Notes under the pieces: generated by a model
Told to the model about the DNA's origin: nothing
Databases searched by the model: none
What the model saw: only the letters and a program-made list of their open reading frames with translations
Translations under genes and position numbers: made by a program
Part shown: piece by piece, positions 50,192 to 61,164 of the stretch
Layout: the number at the start of each line of letters is the position of its first letter
Numbering within the stretch: the stretch's first letter is position 1
Assembly (NCBI GenBank): GCA_945903265.1
Contig: CAMDNQ010000002.1
Coordinates: 62,001 to 126,000 of the forward strand
DNA length: 64,000 nucleotides
Direction of reading: 5' to 3'
DNA from: Candidatus Sulfopaludibacter sp. SbA3
GTDB taxonomy: Bacteria; Acidobacteriota; Vicinamibacteria; Vicinamibacterales; UBA2999

Positions 50192-51786
50192 CTGGTCAGC
50201 GCGCTCCGTCCCGGAATCGGATCCGCCATCGTGTAGGGCAGATGCGTGCCTGCCCGTGTCAGCAGCTCGCCGACCTCGGGAGTCACACCAGCCAGGCGGA
50301 CGCGAATCCCGCGTCGCTCCAGATCGCCCGCCCACGCTTCGAGCGCGCGGAGACCGGTAAAGCGCAATTCGTGCGCGTGCGACAGATCGACGATGACCAG
50401 ACGCGCCGAGGGGGGAAGGGCGCGGTCCATTTCCGTCAGCATCGGCTCGACTGCCGCGTAGTGCACCGTTCCTGAGACTTCGAGCACCGCGACGTCCGCG
50501 TCCCGATCCTCCACCGGCACCAGCCGTTCGTCGTCGAATGTGAGCGCCCGCACCCGCGGCGATCCCGTGCGTGCCAGGTGAATCACCAGACCGAGGGCAG
50601 CGCCGGTCAAGACCGCCCACGCCAGCGGCAGCACCAGCGTGGCCACGAGCGTCACGCCCAGCAGCACGCGACTGACCGTTGACGCATTCCAGAGACGGGC
50701 GAGCATCGGCCGCCTGATCATGGCGGCGGCAATCACGAACAGAATGCCGGCCAGGCATGCGACCGGAATATGTGCGATCAGCCCTGATCCAAAGAGCAGC
50801 ATCGGCACGATCAGGAGCGCCGCCACGACGGCCGCGAGCCGGCTGTGCGGCTGTCCCATGCGCAGTAGCACGGAGCGCGTGAGGCTGGCAGAGGCCGGAA
50901 AGCACCCGGTGAGCGCTCCCGCGATGTTGCCGGCCCCCTGCGCAGCAATTTCACGGCGCAGGTCCGCGCGCGGATCCTCGACGCGGATGGTGGCGATCAA
51001 CTCGAGCGTCCCCAGGAGCACCATGGCAAGAGCCGGCACCAGAAGCTGTGCGACGACGCCGGGATCGAAAATGGGCAGCGCCACTGGAGGCCATCCGGAC
51101 GGCACCGACGCACGGTCGCCCACGAGCGGCAGCCCACTGGCGGCGTCCAGCCCGAACGCCCAGGCCAGCGCCGCGCCGCCGAGGACGACGGCGAGTGCCA
51201 CCGGCAGTTTCGGCGAGTATCGCTGGCCTGCGGCAACAGCCGCGACGCTGGCGAGCGTCACCGCCATGGCGGGCACCGAAGGGAACGCGCCGCCCTGCAC
51301 GGCGGCAAGAAGTCCCGCTGCTTCCTCTGCCGCGCCGATTGCGGTGATGGCGGGAAGCCCCAGTGCCTCGTCGACCTGCATCAGCGCGATCAGGATTCCG
51401 GCGCCGGCAATGAATCCGGTCAGAACAGACTCCGGGATGTACCGCAGCAGCACGGCGCCGCCGCCGTATGCGGCCACGAAACGCAGCACCCCGCACAGCA
51501 GGGTCAAGGTGGCCACCCATGCCAGAGCGCCAGGCTCGAGCCCCGACGTGGTGACGAACGGCAGTACAACCGGCAGGATCAGCAGGCTGGTGGTGTTGGT
51601 GGGGCCGGTGACGACGGTCGGACTGCGGCCGGCGAGGGCGGCGACGAGTGCCGGGACGATCGCGGTGGCGAGCCCGTATGCGGGCGGAAGGCCGGCGATG
51701 GTCGCGTACGCCAGGCACTGGGGAACAGCAACGAGCGCGACCGTGGTCCCCGCCAGCACGTCGGCGCGAAGATCGTCACTTTTCAC
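50170..51786 (-). CDS. SulP/SLC26-family anion transporter with STAS domain
   Basis: 538 residues. Ten or more membrane helices carry the SulP signature near the start (VAVPQCLAYATIAGLPPAYGLATAIVPALVAAL). A cytoplasmic C-terminal STAS domain follows (about 430-525: VAVLEVSGTVHYAAVEPM... LVIVDLSHAHELRFTGLRALE). The probable cargo is sulphate, bicarbonate or a dicarboxylate. The STAS Ser/Thr that is phosphorylated in anti-sigma antagonists is not in its usual place. The first helix follows the start after only about ten residues. Divergent from the amidohydrolase-like gene. Confidence 0.85.
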   Translation of the reverse strand: MKSDDLRADVLAGTTVALVAVPQCLAYATIAGLPPAYGLATAIVPALVAALAGRSPTVVTGPTNTTSLLILPVVLPFVTTSGLEPGALAWVATLTLLCGVLRFVAAYGGGAVLLRYIPESVLTGFIAGAGILIALMQVDEALGLPAITAIGAAEEAAGLLAAVQGGAFPSVPAMAVTLASVAAVAAGQRYSPKLPVALAVVLGGAALAWAFGLDAASGLPLVGDRASVPSGWPPVALPIFDPGVVAQLLVPALAMVLLGTLELIATIRVEDPRADLRREIAAQGAGNIAGALTGCFPASASLTRSVLLRMGQPHSRLAAVVAALLIVPMLLFGSGLIAHIPVACLAGILFVIAAAMIRRPMLARLWNASTVSRVLLGVTLVATLVLPLAWAVLTGAALGLVIHLARTGSPRVRALTFDDERLVPVEDRDADVAVLEVSGTVHYAAVEPMLTEMDRALPPSARLVIVDLSHAHELRFTGLRALEAWAGDLERRGIRVRLAGVTPEVGELLTRAGTHLPYTMADPIPGRSALTSYREGSR

Positions 51787-51816
51787 AGAGTCTTCATGAC
51801 GTCAGGGGTAGTGTAA

Positions 51817-51846
51817 TTGACCGCCATTCCGGCGGTTGACCATAAT
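51817..51846 (+). promoter_or_regulatory. possible promoter overlapping a candidate start codon
   Basis: TTGACC (51817-51822), an 18-bp spacer and CATAAT (51841-51846). If used, transcription would begin near 51853, which excludes the ATG at 51845 and favours the ATG at 51857 with a leader of about four bases. Confidence 0.4.
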
Positions 51847-51856
51847 GGCGCTCCCT

Positions 51857-53719
51857 ATGAACACCACCTGCCGCCTTCTTGCCGCTCTGCCCGCCGCACT
51901 GATCGTCGCCGCCATTCCGATGCTGGTGTCCGCGCGGCAGGCGCCGCCGCTGGTCATCGACGGCGGCACGCTGATCGACGGCAACGGCGGCGCCCCGATC
52001 ACCGACGCTGTGGTCGTCATCCAGGGGGATCGCATCACGACCGTGGGCCGGCGCGGCCAGACGACGATTCCCGCCAATGCGCAGGTCATCCGCGGCGACG
52101 GCAAGTTCATCCTCCCGGGGCTGTGGGATTCACAGGTCAGCTACCAGTGGTACTACGGCGAAGTGATGCTGAACTACGGCATCACCTCCACGATCGATGT
52201 CGGCATTGCCGGAGAGATCGGCGCCCCGCACCGCGATGCCGTCATGAAAGGTTACGTGCGGGGACCGCGTCCGTTCACCGGGATCTCGCGATTCACGGAT
52301 ACCCCGGTCGGCGGCACCGGACTCGAAACGCCGGGAACCCCCGGCCGCTCACCCAAGACCGCGCAGGAAGCGCGCGAGCTGGTTCGCACCTGGTCGGAGC
52401 TGGGCGCCGACATGATCCAGGTGGCCGAAGGCGGCCTCCCGGCGGAGATCAATCGCGCGGTCGCCGAGGAGTCCAGAAAGCTCGGCAAGCCGACATTCAT
52501 GCGCGCCTACGGCCCTATTCTCGGGCCGCGCGAGGCCGCCGCGCTCGGCACCACCAACCTGCCCCACTCCGCCGGGATCGGGCGGACCGTCGCACGCATG
52601 GAGCCGACGAGCGAAGACGATCCACGCAACGAGGCCGACCTCTACTCGGAGATGGACGAGGCGAAGGCCAAGGAGCTCATTCAGCTCCTCGTGAAGAACA
52701 ATGTCGCGCTGACGCCGACGTTCCGTGCCGGCTTTGCGGGATTCTCACGCGACTGGGACAAGTTCGCGCAGGAGGATCGACGCTTCTTCGAGACCGCCGA
52801 TCCGGCGCTCCTCGCGTACTACCCGCCCGAGCGCATCGAGAACGCGATGGCGATCTATCGCAACCGGCCAGGGGGCCAGGGCGCCGTACGCGAGCGGCGG
52901 CTGGCCGGCTATCGGAACGCGCTCCGCTTCCACAAGATGTTCGCCGACGCCGGCGGCCACGTGGTACCGGGCGCGAATACCAATCCGGGGCGCGTGCCGG
53001 GCAACAGCCTGATCCACGAAATGCTGATCTTCGTCGAGGCCGGCATCACGCCGATGCAGATCATCCAGGGCGCCACGAAATGGTCGGCCGAGATGATCCA
53101 GCGCCAGAAGGATCTCGGCACCGTTGAAGCCGGCAAGCTTGCGGACATCGTCATGGTCAACGCGGATCCGTTGCAGAACATCGAGAACCTGCGCCAGGTC
53201 GATACGGTGATTTTCGGCGGTAAACGCGTCGCACTCGGCTACAGCGCCGGCTACTACCCGGTCTACAAGCGCGACTCCGAGATGAATCCGCCGGTTGAAG
53301 CGCTTCCGTGGGTCCAGGCGTTCAAGATGGTCGCCTTGACCGGCAGCGGCGGACGGTTCAACGGTCAGCGGCCGGTCGCGGCGGGACAACCGCTTCCCAA
53401 TCCGGCTGAATCCCCGCATCCCGCCATCGAGGCGATCAGCCCGCTCATGGTCACCGAAGGCAGTCCGGCGACCACGGTCACCTTGAAGGGCTTCAACTTC
53501 GTGCGCCGCTCTCAGGTCCTCTTCAAGGGCGTACCGGTGCCCTACAAGGTGGTCAGCGGGTCGGAACTCCAGGTGACGGTTGATTCGATGCTGCTGCGCG
53601 AGCCCGGGTGGCACGAGTTCGTCGTGCGAAACCCGTGGCCGCTGCATCCGGAGATCGGCCAGCACTGGGGCAACGGCACGTCAAATCGCGCGCGGCTCAT
53701 CGTGAAGTTCCGGGACTGA
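51857..53719 (+). CDS. exported amidohydrolase-like protein lacking metal ligands, with C-terminal IPT/TIG domain
   Basis: 620 residues from the ATG at 51857; ATG 51845 and TTG 51836 are alternatives. Signal peptide about 1-26. The overall pattern is an imidazolonepropionase-like amidohydrolase: VIDGGTLIDGNGGAPITDAVVVIQGDRI, LPGLWDSQ and later GTVEAGKLADIVMVNADPL. However, the His-x-His expected after LPGL-x-D is Gln93-Val-Ser95. The usual His before the barrel centre reads MRAYG, and the Gly-Thr-Asp region reads VPGANTNPG. All or nearly all metal ligands are therefore missing. Residues about 525-600 form an IPT/TIG Ig domain (ISPLMVTEGSPATTVTLKGFNF). Probably a binding protein rather than an enzyme. 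Confidence 0.72.
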   Translation: MNTTCRLLAALPAALIVAAIPMLVSARQAPPLVIDGGTLIDGNGGAPITDAVVVIQGDRITTVGRRGQTTIPANAQVIRGDGKFILPGLWDSQVSYQWYYGEVMLNYGITSTIDVGIAGEIGAPHRDAVMKGYVRGPRPFTGISRFTDTPVGGTGLETPGTPGRSPKTAQEARELVRTWSELGADMIQVAEGGLPAEINRAVAEESRKLGKPTFMRAYGPILGPREAAALGTTNLPHSAGIGRTVARMEPTSEDDPRNEADLYSEMDEAKAKELIQLLVKNNVALTPTFRAGFAGFSRDWDKFAQEDRRFFETADPALLAYYPPERIENAMAIYRNRPGGQGAVRERRLAGYRNALRFHKMFADAGGHVVPGANTNPGRVPGNSLIHEMLIFVEAGITPMQIIQGATKWSAEMIQRQKDLGTVEAGKLADIVMVNADPLQNIENLRQVDTVIFGGKRVALGYSAGYYPVYKRDSEMNPPVEALPWVQAFKMVALTGSGGRFNGQRPVAAGQPLPNPAESPHPAIEAISPLMVTEGSPATTVTLKGFNFVRRSQVLFKGVPVPYKVVSGSELQVTVDSMLLREPGWHEFVVRNPWPLHPEIGQHWGNGTSNRARLIVKFRD

Positions 53720-53720
53720 C

Positions 53721-55385
53721 ATGCGGCGCAGCCTCATTCTTTCAAGCGCGCTGGTCGTGTCGCTGACGTCGCTGGCGGCGCAGGAGCAGCGCCCTGCTGC
53801 TCCGATGATCCCGTTAAAGCAGACGGCGTATATCAAGGCATCGAATGCGGACGCGTACGATCACTTTGCCTGCGGCGGCGCCAACCAGGGGCACAGCGGC
53901 AATTCGGTGGCCCTGAGCGGCGATGGCACGACGATGATCGTGGGGGCGCCGTACGAAAGCGGCGGCGCCACCGGCATCAACGGTAATCAGAACGACAACT
54001 CCGCGTACGCCTCGGGCGCCGTCTACGTGTACGTGCGTCAGGGAGACGGCTGGGTCCAGCAGGCGTACGTCAAACCGTCGAACACGGGCCAGAGCGATCA
54101 CTTCGGCTCGTCGGTCGCCGTGAGCCGCGACGGCCACACGATGGCGATCACGGCGCACTGGGAGGCCAGCGCCGCGACCGGCGTCAACGGCAACCAGAAC
54201 GACGAATCGATCCGGCAGGCCGGCGCCGTATATGTCTTCACGCGAACCGGATCGACCTGGTCGCAGCAGGCCTACATCAAGGCGTCGAATACGGGACGCC
54301 CCGGCGAAGGCGGCATGCCCGGCGACGGCGATCAGTTCGGCTACGCCGTGGCGCTCAGCGGCGACGGGAATACGCTCGCCGTGGGTGCGATCGCCGAGGA
54401 CAGCGCGGCGCAGCAGATCAACGGCGATCAGAACGACGACTCGCAGGCGACCGCCGGCGCCGTCTACGTCTATAGCCGTACCGGCACGAACTGGGCGCAG
54501 CAGGCGTATGTCAAAGGCTCCCATGTGGAGACCGGCGACATGCTCGGATTCGCTGTCGCGCTGAACTACGACGGCAATACGCTCGTCGCGAGCGCCTTCG
54601 ACGAACGAGGGTCAGGACGCGGCATCAACGTCCCGCACGACAACCGCGCAAACGGATCGGGCGCGCTGTATGTGTTCAGCCGTCGAGGCGGCGCCTGGTC
54701 CCAGGACGCCTATATCAAGGGCTCGAAGACCGAGGCCACCGATCAGCTCGGCTATTCAGTGGCGATCAGCGACGACGGCAATACGATCGCGTCGGGGGCG
54801 GGTGATGAGGATTGTCTGACGCCCGGCATCAATCCTCCTGGGTGCGACAACGATTCGCCTCCGCTCGGCAACGCCAACATCTGGGTTGGCGCCGCGTATG
54901 TGTTCGTGCGCACCGGTGCCGGGGCCAGCGCCGTCTGGAGCGAACAGGCGTTCATCAAGGCCAATAATGCCCGGCCGTACAACTCATTCGGCGTGAAGCT
55001 GGCCCTGAGCGGCGACGGCAACACCCTGGCGGTCGCGTCGTATGTCGAAGATTACGCAGGGCGCGGCGTTCGCCCTCCCGATCCGCGGCCGTTTCTGGTC
55101 GTCGACCACCTGGATCCGTGGCGCGAGGAGCAGAACCAGGCGCTCGAGTCAGGCGCCGTGTATTTCTTCACGCGCGCGGGGACCACGTGGTCGCAGCGCG
55201 CGTACATCAAAGGGTCGAATACCGACGCCGGGGATGAGTTTGGCAGCGCGGTGGCGCTGAACGGGGACGGGCGGCTCCTGGCGATCGGCGCGCACAACGA
55301 AGATGGCAACGGGCGCGGGATGAACGGGAACCCGGCGGACAACAGCGCGGACGACTCCGGCGCCGTGTACGTGTTCACGCATTAG
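53721..55385 (+). CDS. exported FG-GAP-repeat protein, second paralogue
   Basis: 554 residues, signal peptide about 1-20, starting two bases after the previous stop, so it is co-transcribed with the amidohydrolase-like gene. About seven FG-GAP blades with 'FG-x-x-VALSGDGNTLAVGA' and 'GAVYVYSRTGTNWAQQAYVKGS'-type strands. It is the full-length paralogue of 32862-34445, with an extra insertion of about 30 residues in one blade (LTPGINPPGCDNDSPP). Predicted calcium-binding propeller for surface binding; no catalytic motif. Confidence 0.8.
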   Translation: MRRSLILSSALVVSLTSLAAQEQRPAAPMIPLKQTAYIKASNADAYDHFACGGANQGHSGNSVALSGDGTTMIVGAPYESGGATGINGNQNDNSAYASGAVYVYVRQGDGWVQQAYVKPSNTGQSDHFGSSVAVSRDGHTMAITAHWEASAATGVNGNQNDESIRQAGAVYVFTRTGSTWSQQAYIKASNTGRPGEGGMPGDGDQFGYAVALSGDGNTLAVGAIAEDSAAQQINGDQNDDSQATAGAVYVYSRTGTNWAQQAYVKGSHVETGDMLGFAVALNYDGNTLVASAFDERGSGRGINVPHDNRANGSGALYVFSRRGGAWSQDAYIKGSKTEATDQLGYSVAISDDGNTIASGAGDEDCLTPGINPPGCDNDSPPLGNANIWVGAAYVFVRTGAGASAVWSEQAFIKANNARPYNSFGVKLALSGDGNTLAVASYVEDYAGRGVRPPDPRPFLVVDHLDPWREEQNQALESGAVYFFTRAGTTWSQRAYIKGSNTDAGDEFGSAVALNGDGRLLAIGAHNEDGNGRGMNGNPADNSADDSGAVYVFTH

Positions 55386-55394
55386 GAGACTCCT

Positions 55395-56495
55395 ATGAAA
55401 CGCGTTCTGACAGCACTCGCTCTCATCGTCGTGACGGTCCTCGCGCTGCAGGCGCAGGCGGGCGGGCCGCGATACAAGGTGGATGCCGACTGGCCGAAAC
55501 GTCCGCTCCCGAACAAGTGGTTCTTTGGCGGGATCACCGGCCTTGACGTCGACAGCAACGACAACATCTGGGTGCTGAGCCGTCCGGCCGATCTCGACGA
55601 AACCGAAAATTACGCCACGCTGAAACCGGCGACAGCGGAGTGCTGCATTGCCGCCCCGACCATCGTCGCCTTTAATCCTGCCGGCGACGTCATCGCGTCG
55701 TTCAGCGCACAGCAGGGGCACGGCATGGTGGTCGACCGCCAGGGGAACGTCTGGATTGGCTCCGACCGCGTGCGCAAGTACACGCGCGACGGCAAGCAGA
55801 TCGGCGAGATCGGCCGCGTGCCGGAGAACCAGCCGCCCGGCAAGGACGTCGAGGGCGTGAAGGCATTCCGCACGAAGTACCCGCCGACCACGCCGCTCAT
55901 CGTCGGCGGACTCGAGGAGCTGCGTACCGATGACGATCGGAAGGAAATCTACGTGATCGACAGCTATCTGGGTGGCCGGGTGCTCGTCTATGACATGGAC
56001 ACGATGCAGCTGAAGCGCGGGTGGGGCGCGTACGGCAAGCCGCTGGCCGAGATCAGCACGACCACCGGCGGACAGTACAACCCGAAGGAGCCCGCGAAGG
56101 ACTTCCTCGGGCATGTCACGCTGAACGTGGCGCGCGATGGAACGGTGTACGCAGCGGACCGTCCGAGCAATCGGATTCAGGTCTACACGCGCGAGGGAAA
56201 GTACCTGAAGGAATTCTTCATCGCCACCGAGACGCTCGACCGCGGCTCCGCCGGCGGCGTCGCGTTCTCCGCCGATCCGCAGCAGCGCTACATGTTCATC
56301 TCGGACATCCAGAACAATACGATCTGGATCCTGAACCGCCAGGACGGCAAGCTCCTGAGCCGTATCGGCAGCACGGGCAACTGGGCCGGCCAGTTCCACG
56401 GCCTGCACATGATCGCGACCGACTCGAAGGGGAACATCTTTACGGGAGAGGTCCAGGCGGGCGAACGCGTCCAGAAGTTTGTGCCTGTAAACTAA
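55395..56495 (+). CDS. exported NHL-repeat beta-propeller protein
   Basis: 366 residues; AGGAG lies six bases upstream of the ATG. Signal peptide about 1-22. Blades: GITGLDVDSNDNIWVLSRP, GHGMVVDRQGNVWIGSD, LGHVTLNVARDGTVYAADRP, AGGVAFSADPQQRYMFISD and GLHMIATDSKGNIFTGEV. A vicinal Cys pair in ATAECCIAAP may be structural. It is smaller than the NHL protein at 21169 and only distantly similar to it. Role unknown; it follows the FG-GAP gene by nine bases, making a three-gene run of surface proteins. Confidence 0.78.
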   Translation: MKRVLTALALIVVTVLALQAQAGGPRYKVDADWPKRPLPNKWFFGGITGLDVDSNDNIWVLSRPADLDETENYATLKPATAECCIAAPTIVAFNPAGDVIASFSAQQGHGMVVDRQGNVWIGSDRVRKYTRDGKQIGEIGRVPENQPPGKDVEGVKAFRTKYPPTTPLIVGGLEELRTDDDRKEIYVIDSYLGGRVLVYDMDTMQLKRGWGAYGKPLAEISTTTGGQYNPKEPAKDFLGHVTLNVARDGTVYAADRPSNRIQVYTREGKYLKEFFIATETLDRGSAGGVAFSADPQQRYMFISDIQNNTIWILNRQDGKLLSRIGSTGNWAGQFHGLHMIATDSKGNIFTGEVQAGERVQKFVPVN

Positions 56496-56497
56496 CG

Positions 56498-56583
56498 TAA
56501 CCACGAAGACACGAGGGGTACGAAGGGCACGAAGATGTTTTAGTACTTTCGTGTGCTTCGTCCCCTTCGCGCCTTCGTGGTTA
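56498..56583. repeat. imperfect inverted repeat (CCACGAAG family)
   Basis: The left arm begins TAACCACGAAGACACGA and the right arm ends GCGCCTTCGTGGTTAA. The arms pair with several mismatches around a short AGTAC centre. It fills the 122-bp gap between the NHL gene and the lyase small subunit, followed by an ACCACCA direct repeat up to the start codon. Confidence 0.65.
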
Positions 56584-56617
56584 AGAGCCAGAAACCACCA
56601 ACCACCAACCAGGACCC

Positions 56618-56905
56618 ATGGCAACAACCGATTTCATCGTGCACGACAAGGCTGACACCGTCGGCGTCGCCGTTGTCGAAGACATCCAGCCCAACAAGGA
56701 ACTCACCGGCTGGATCATGGAAACCGACGAGACCATCAAGATGAAGGCGCTCGACGCGGTGCCGCTCGGACACAAGATCGCGCTCACGGACATCAAGAGC
56801 GGCGACACCGTCCTGAAGTACGGCTACGACGTCGGCAAGGCCGTGGCGGCCATCCCGAAGGGACGCCACGTGCACGTGCATAACTGCAAGACGAAGAGGT
56901 GGTAA
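56618..56905 (+). CDS. UxaA/SuyA-type lyase small subunit (SAF domain)
   Basis: 95 residues, cytoplasmic. This single SAF domain matches the N-terminal part of altronate dehydratase UxaA and the separate small subunit SuyA of sulpholactate sulpho-lyase. Marks: [35 protein letters not shown] and a final HVHVHNCKT. The His-Val-His-Val-His near the C-terminus is the likely metal or substrate region. It overlaps or abuts the large-subunit gene. Whether the substrate is an altronate-type sugar acid, sulpholactate or a related hydroxy acid cannot be decided here. Confidence 0.78.
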   Translation: MATTDFIVHDKADTVGVAVVEDIQPNKELTGWIMETDETIKMKALDAVPLGHKIALTDIKSGDTVLKYGYDVGKAVAAIPKGRHVHVHNCKTKRW

Positions 56906-56907
56906 CG

Positions 56908-58070
56908 GTGGGACGCTTTGATTTTTACGGCTATCGCCGGGAGAACGGCCGCGTGGGCATTCGCAACCACGTGGTCATCCTGCCGCTCGACGACCTCTCG
57001 AACGCCGCCTGCGAGGCGGTGGCGAACAACATCAAGGGCACGCTCGCTCTCCCCCATGCCTACGGGCGCCTCCAATTCGGCGAAGACCTCGAGCTGCACT
57101 TTCGAACGCTGATCGGCACCGGCGCCAACCCGAATGTCGCCGCCTGCATCGTCATCGGCATCGAGCCGAGCTGGACCAATCGCATCGTCGAAGGCATCGC
57201 GAACACCGGCAAGCCCGTCGCCGGGTTCTCCATCGAGGAGAACGGGGACATCTCGACAATCGCGAGCGCGTCGCGGAAGGCATTCGAGTTCATGCAGTGG
57301 GCTTCGGAACGGCAGCGCGAGAAATGCCCGATCGAGGACCTCTTCATCTCCACCAAGTGCGGCGAGAGCGACACGACATCAGGCCTCGCGTCCTGCCCGA
57401 CGGTGGGCAACCTGATCGACAAGCTGGACCCGCTGGGCGCGACGACCTGTTTCGGTGAAACGTCCGAACTGACCGGTGCTGAAATGGTGTGCGCGACCCG
57501 CGCCGCGACGCCGGAGGTCGGCGAGCGGTTCATGCAGGTGTTCAACGCCTACCAGGACGTCATCAACCGGCACAAGACGAGCGACCTCTCCGAGTCGCAG
57601 CCGACGAAGGGCAACATTGCCGGCGGCCTGACGACCATCGAGGAAAAGGCGTTCGGCAACCTGCAGAAGATCGGCAAGAAGGTGAAGTTCATCGACGTAC
57701 TGAAGCCAGCGGAAGCGCCGGCGAAAGGCGCCGGCCTGTACTACATGGACACCTCCTCGGCGGCGGCCGAGTGCGTGACGCTGCAGGCCGCAGCCGGATT
57801 CGTAGTGCACCTGTTCCCGACCGGCCAGGGCAACGTCATCGGCAATCCGATCGAGCCGGTCATCAAGCTCACCGCCAATCCCCGCACCGCCCGGACGATG
57901 GTCGAGCACATCGACCTCGACGTCTCGGGGATCCTGCGCCGGGAGCTCACGCTGGACAAGGCCGGCGATCAGCTGATCGACATGGTGATCCGCACGTGCA
58001 ACGGGCGGCTCACCTGCGCCGAGGTGATGGGTCATCGGGAGTTCGTGCTGACGAAGCTGTATCAGTCGGC

Positions 58071-58074
<4 letters not shown>
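56908..58074 (+). CDS. UxaA/SuyB-type lyase large subunit
   Basis: 388 residues from the GTG at 56908, with AGAGGTGG just upstream; a GTG at 56899 is the alternative. Matches the C-terminal catalytic part of altronate/galactarate dehydratases and SuyB, and its length is typical of SuyB. Visible: [19 protein letters not shown] near the start, [23 protein letters not shown] with conserved Cys, and [19 protein letters not shown] with a late catalytic region. Reaction class: elimination from a hydroxy acid (water or sulphite). It is coupled by ATGA to the malate dehydrogenase gene, which could consume or supply a C4 or C3 acid. Confidence 0.78.
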
Positions 58075-59014
<940 letters not shown>

Positions 59015-59018
<4 letters not shown>

Positions 59019-61162
59019 AGCACAGAAACGCCCTCTTCGGCGCGTTCGTTGTCACGGCAGCCGCCGCGCTGCTGATGGCCGGCGGTGTAGCGCCGCAGGC
59101 ACAAGGTGCGGCGCCGGCCATCGACAACGACGACATCGGCGGCGTGGTCACCAGCGCACGGGGACCCGAAGCCGGCGTGTGGGTCATTGCCGAAAGCGGC
59201 GACTTCCAGACCCGCTTCGCCAAGATTGTCGTCACCGACGACCGCGGCCGGTTCGTCGTGCCTGATCTGCCGGAAGCGAGCTACACCGTGTGGGTACGCG
59301 GCTACGGACTCATCGATTCCGCGAAAGTCGCGGCGAAGCGCGGCGCGCGCGTCAATCTGACGGCGACGGCCGCGCCGAATGACGCCGCAGCCGCCGACGT
59401 CTATCCGGCGATCGCCTGGTTCTCGATGCTGCACCTGCCGACCGACGCCGAAGTGGCGAAGCTTCCGGGCGGCATGAACCGATACGCCTCGAACCTGAAA
59501 AGCGCCGGCTGCGTCGGATGCCATCAGCTCGGTCACAAGTACACGCGCACGCTGCCTCAGGAGCTCGGATCGTTTCCGTCGCACGAGCTTGCGTGGATGC
59601 GGCGGCTCGGATCTGGCCAGGCGGGCCAGCAGATGGTGAACATGGCCGCGAACAACATGGGCGGCCTCCCCTTCAAGTACCTGTCCCAGTGGTCTGACAG
59701 CATTGCGAAGGGCGCGCTGCCGACATGGAAGCCGCCGAGGCCCTCGGGCATCGAGCGCAACGTCGTCGTGACCGTCCGCGACTGGATGGGACCGAAGAAT
59801 TACGTGCACGACCTGACCACCACCGACTGGCGCAATCCGACGGTCAACGCGAACGGGCTGATTTACGGCGCGCCGGAACTGAGCACCGACGACTATCCGA
59901 TTCTGGACCCGAAGACGAACACGGTGACGACGTTCAAGGCGCCGGTGCGCGAGCAGATGCCGCCGGCGGCCGGCGCGGTGTTCCAGCCGTCACCGGCCTG
60001 GGGCGATGAGCGGATCTGGACGAGTCTCACCAATCCGCACAACCCGATCATGGACCAGCGCGGACGCGTCTGGTACACCGCTCGCGTGCGTGCTGCCGCC
60101 AACAATCCGGACTTCTGCAAGGCCGGCTCGGAGCATCCATCGGCGAAGCTGTTTCCGATGAACGACTCGGGGCGGCAGCTCTCGTACTACGACCCCAGGA
60201 CGAAGAAGTACGAGTTCGTCGACACCTGCTTCTCCACACAGCACCTGCGATTTGCCGAGGACGCCAGCAACACCCTCTGGACGAGCAACGACCGCGCGGC
60301 GCAGCTCGGGGTCACGGTCGGCTGGTTGAATACGAAAGTTCTCGACGAGACAGGCGATGCGGCGAAGGCTCAGGGATGGACCGTTCTCGTGCTCGACACG
60401 AACGGCAACGGCCGGCGCGACGCCTACGTCGAGCCCGACCAGCCGATCGACGCCGCGAAGGACAAGCGCATCGTGGCCGATTTCTACGCGGTGATGCCGA
60501 ATCCGGCCGACGGATCCGTCTGGGGCTCGTATCGCTTCTATCCGGAACGGGCGACGCAGGACGGCGCCATTGTGCGTCTCATGCCGGGACCGAATCCGCC
60601 GGCCACCGCGCTGACCGAGATCTACAACATTCCGCTGCCGGGCTACGGCATCCGCGGCGCCGACATCGATCGGAACGGCGTCGTCTGGACGTCGCTGGCG
60701 AGCGGACACATCGGCCAGTTCGATCGCCGCAAGTGCAAGGGGCCGCTCAACGGACCGAAGGCCACCGGTGATCACTGTCCGGAAGGGTGGACCTTCCACC
60801 GCCTGCCGGGTCCCGGTTTCCCCGAGCGGCCGATGGAAAGCGCGGAGTCCAGCTACTACACGTTCGTGGATCAGCAGAATGTGTCAGGGCTCGGCGCGAA
60901 CACGCCGATCGCGACCGGCAACCTCTTCGACGGCGTGCACGCACTGGTGGACGGTAAGTTCGTGACGCTGCGAGTCCCGTATCCGATGGGACTCTTCGCA
61001 AAAGGATTCGAGGGGCGCATCGACAACCCGCGCGGCGGCTGGAAAGGGCGCGGCCTGTGGGTCGCGAGCGGCGACCGCACGCCATGGCAGTATGAGACAG
61101 GCAAGGGAACGAAGCCGCTGGTGACGCACATCCAGGTCCGGCCAAACCCGCTCGCGAAGTAA
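59015..61162 (+). CDS. exported carboxypeptidase-regulatory/beta-propeller protein with one haem-c motif, second paralogue
   Basis: 715 residues, the same layout as 36624-38804: signal about 1-32, Ig-like domain ([25 protein letters not shown]), haem motif CVGCH near residue 167 and a long propeller. The C-terminus ([25 protein letters not shown]) nearly repeats the paralogue's. The Cys in [13 protein letters not shown] is shared by both proteins. The ATG overlaps the mdh stop by four bases, coupling a periplasmic redox protein to cytoplasmic enzymes. A di-haem cytochrome follows two bases later, a plausible electron partner. Confidence 0.77.
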
Positions 61163-61164
61163 TC

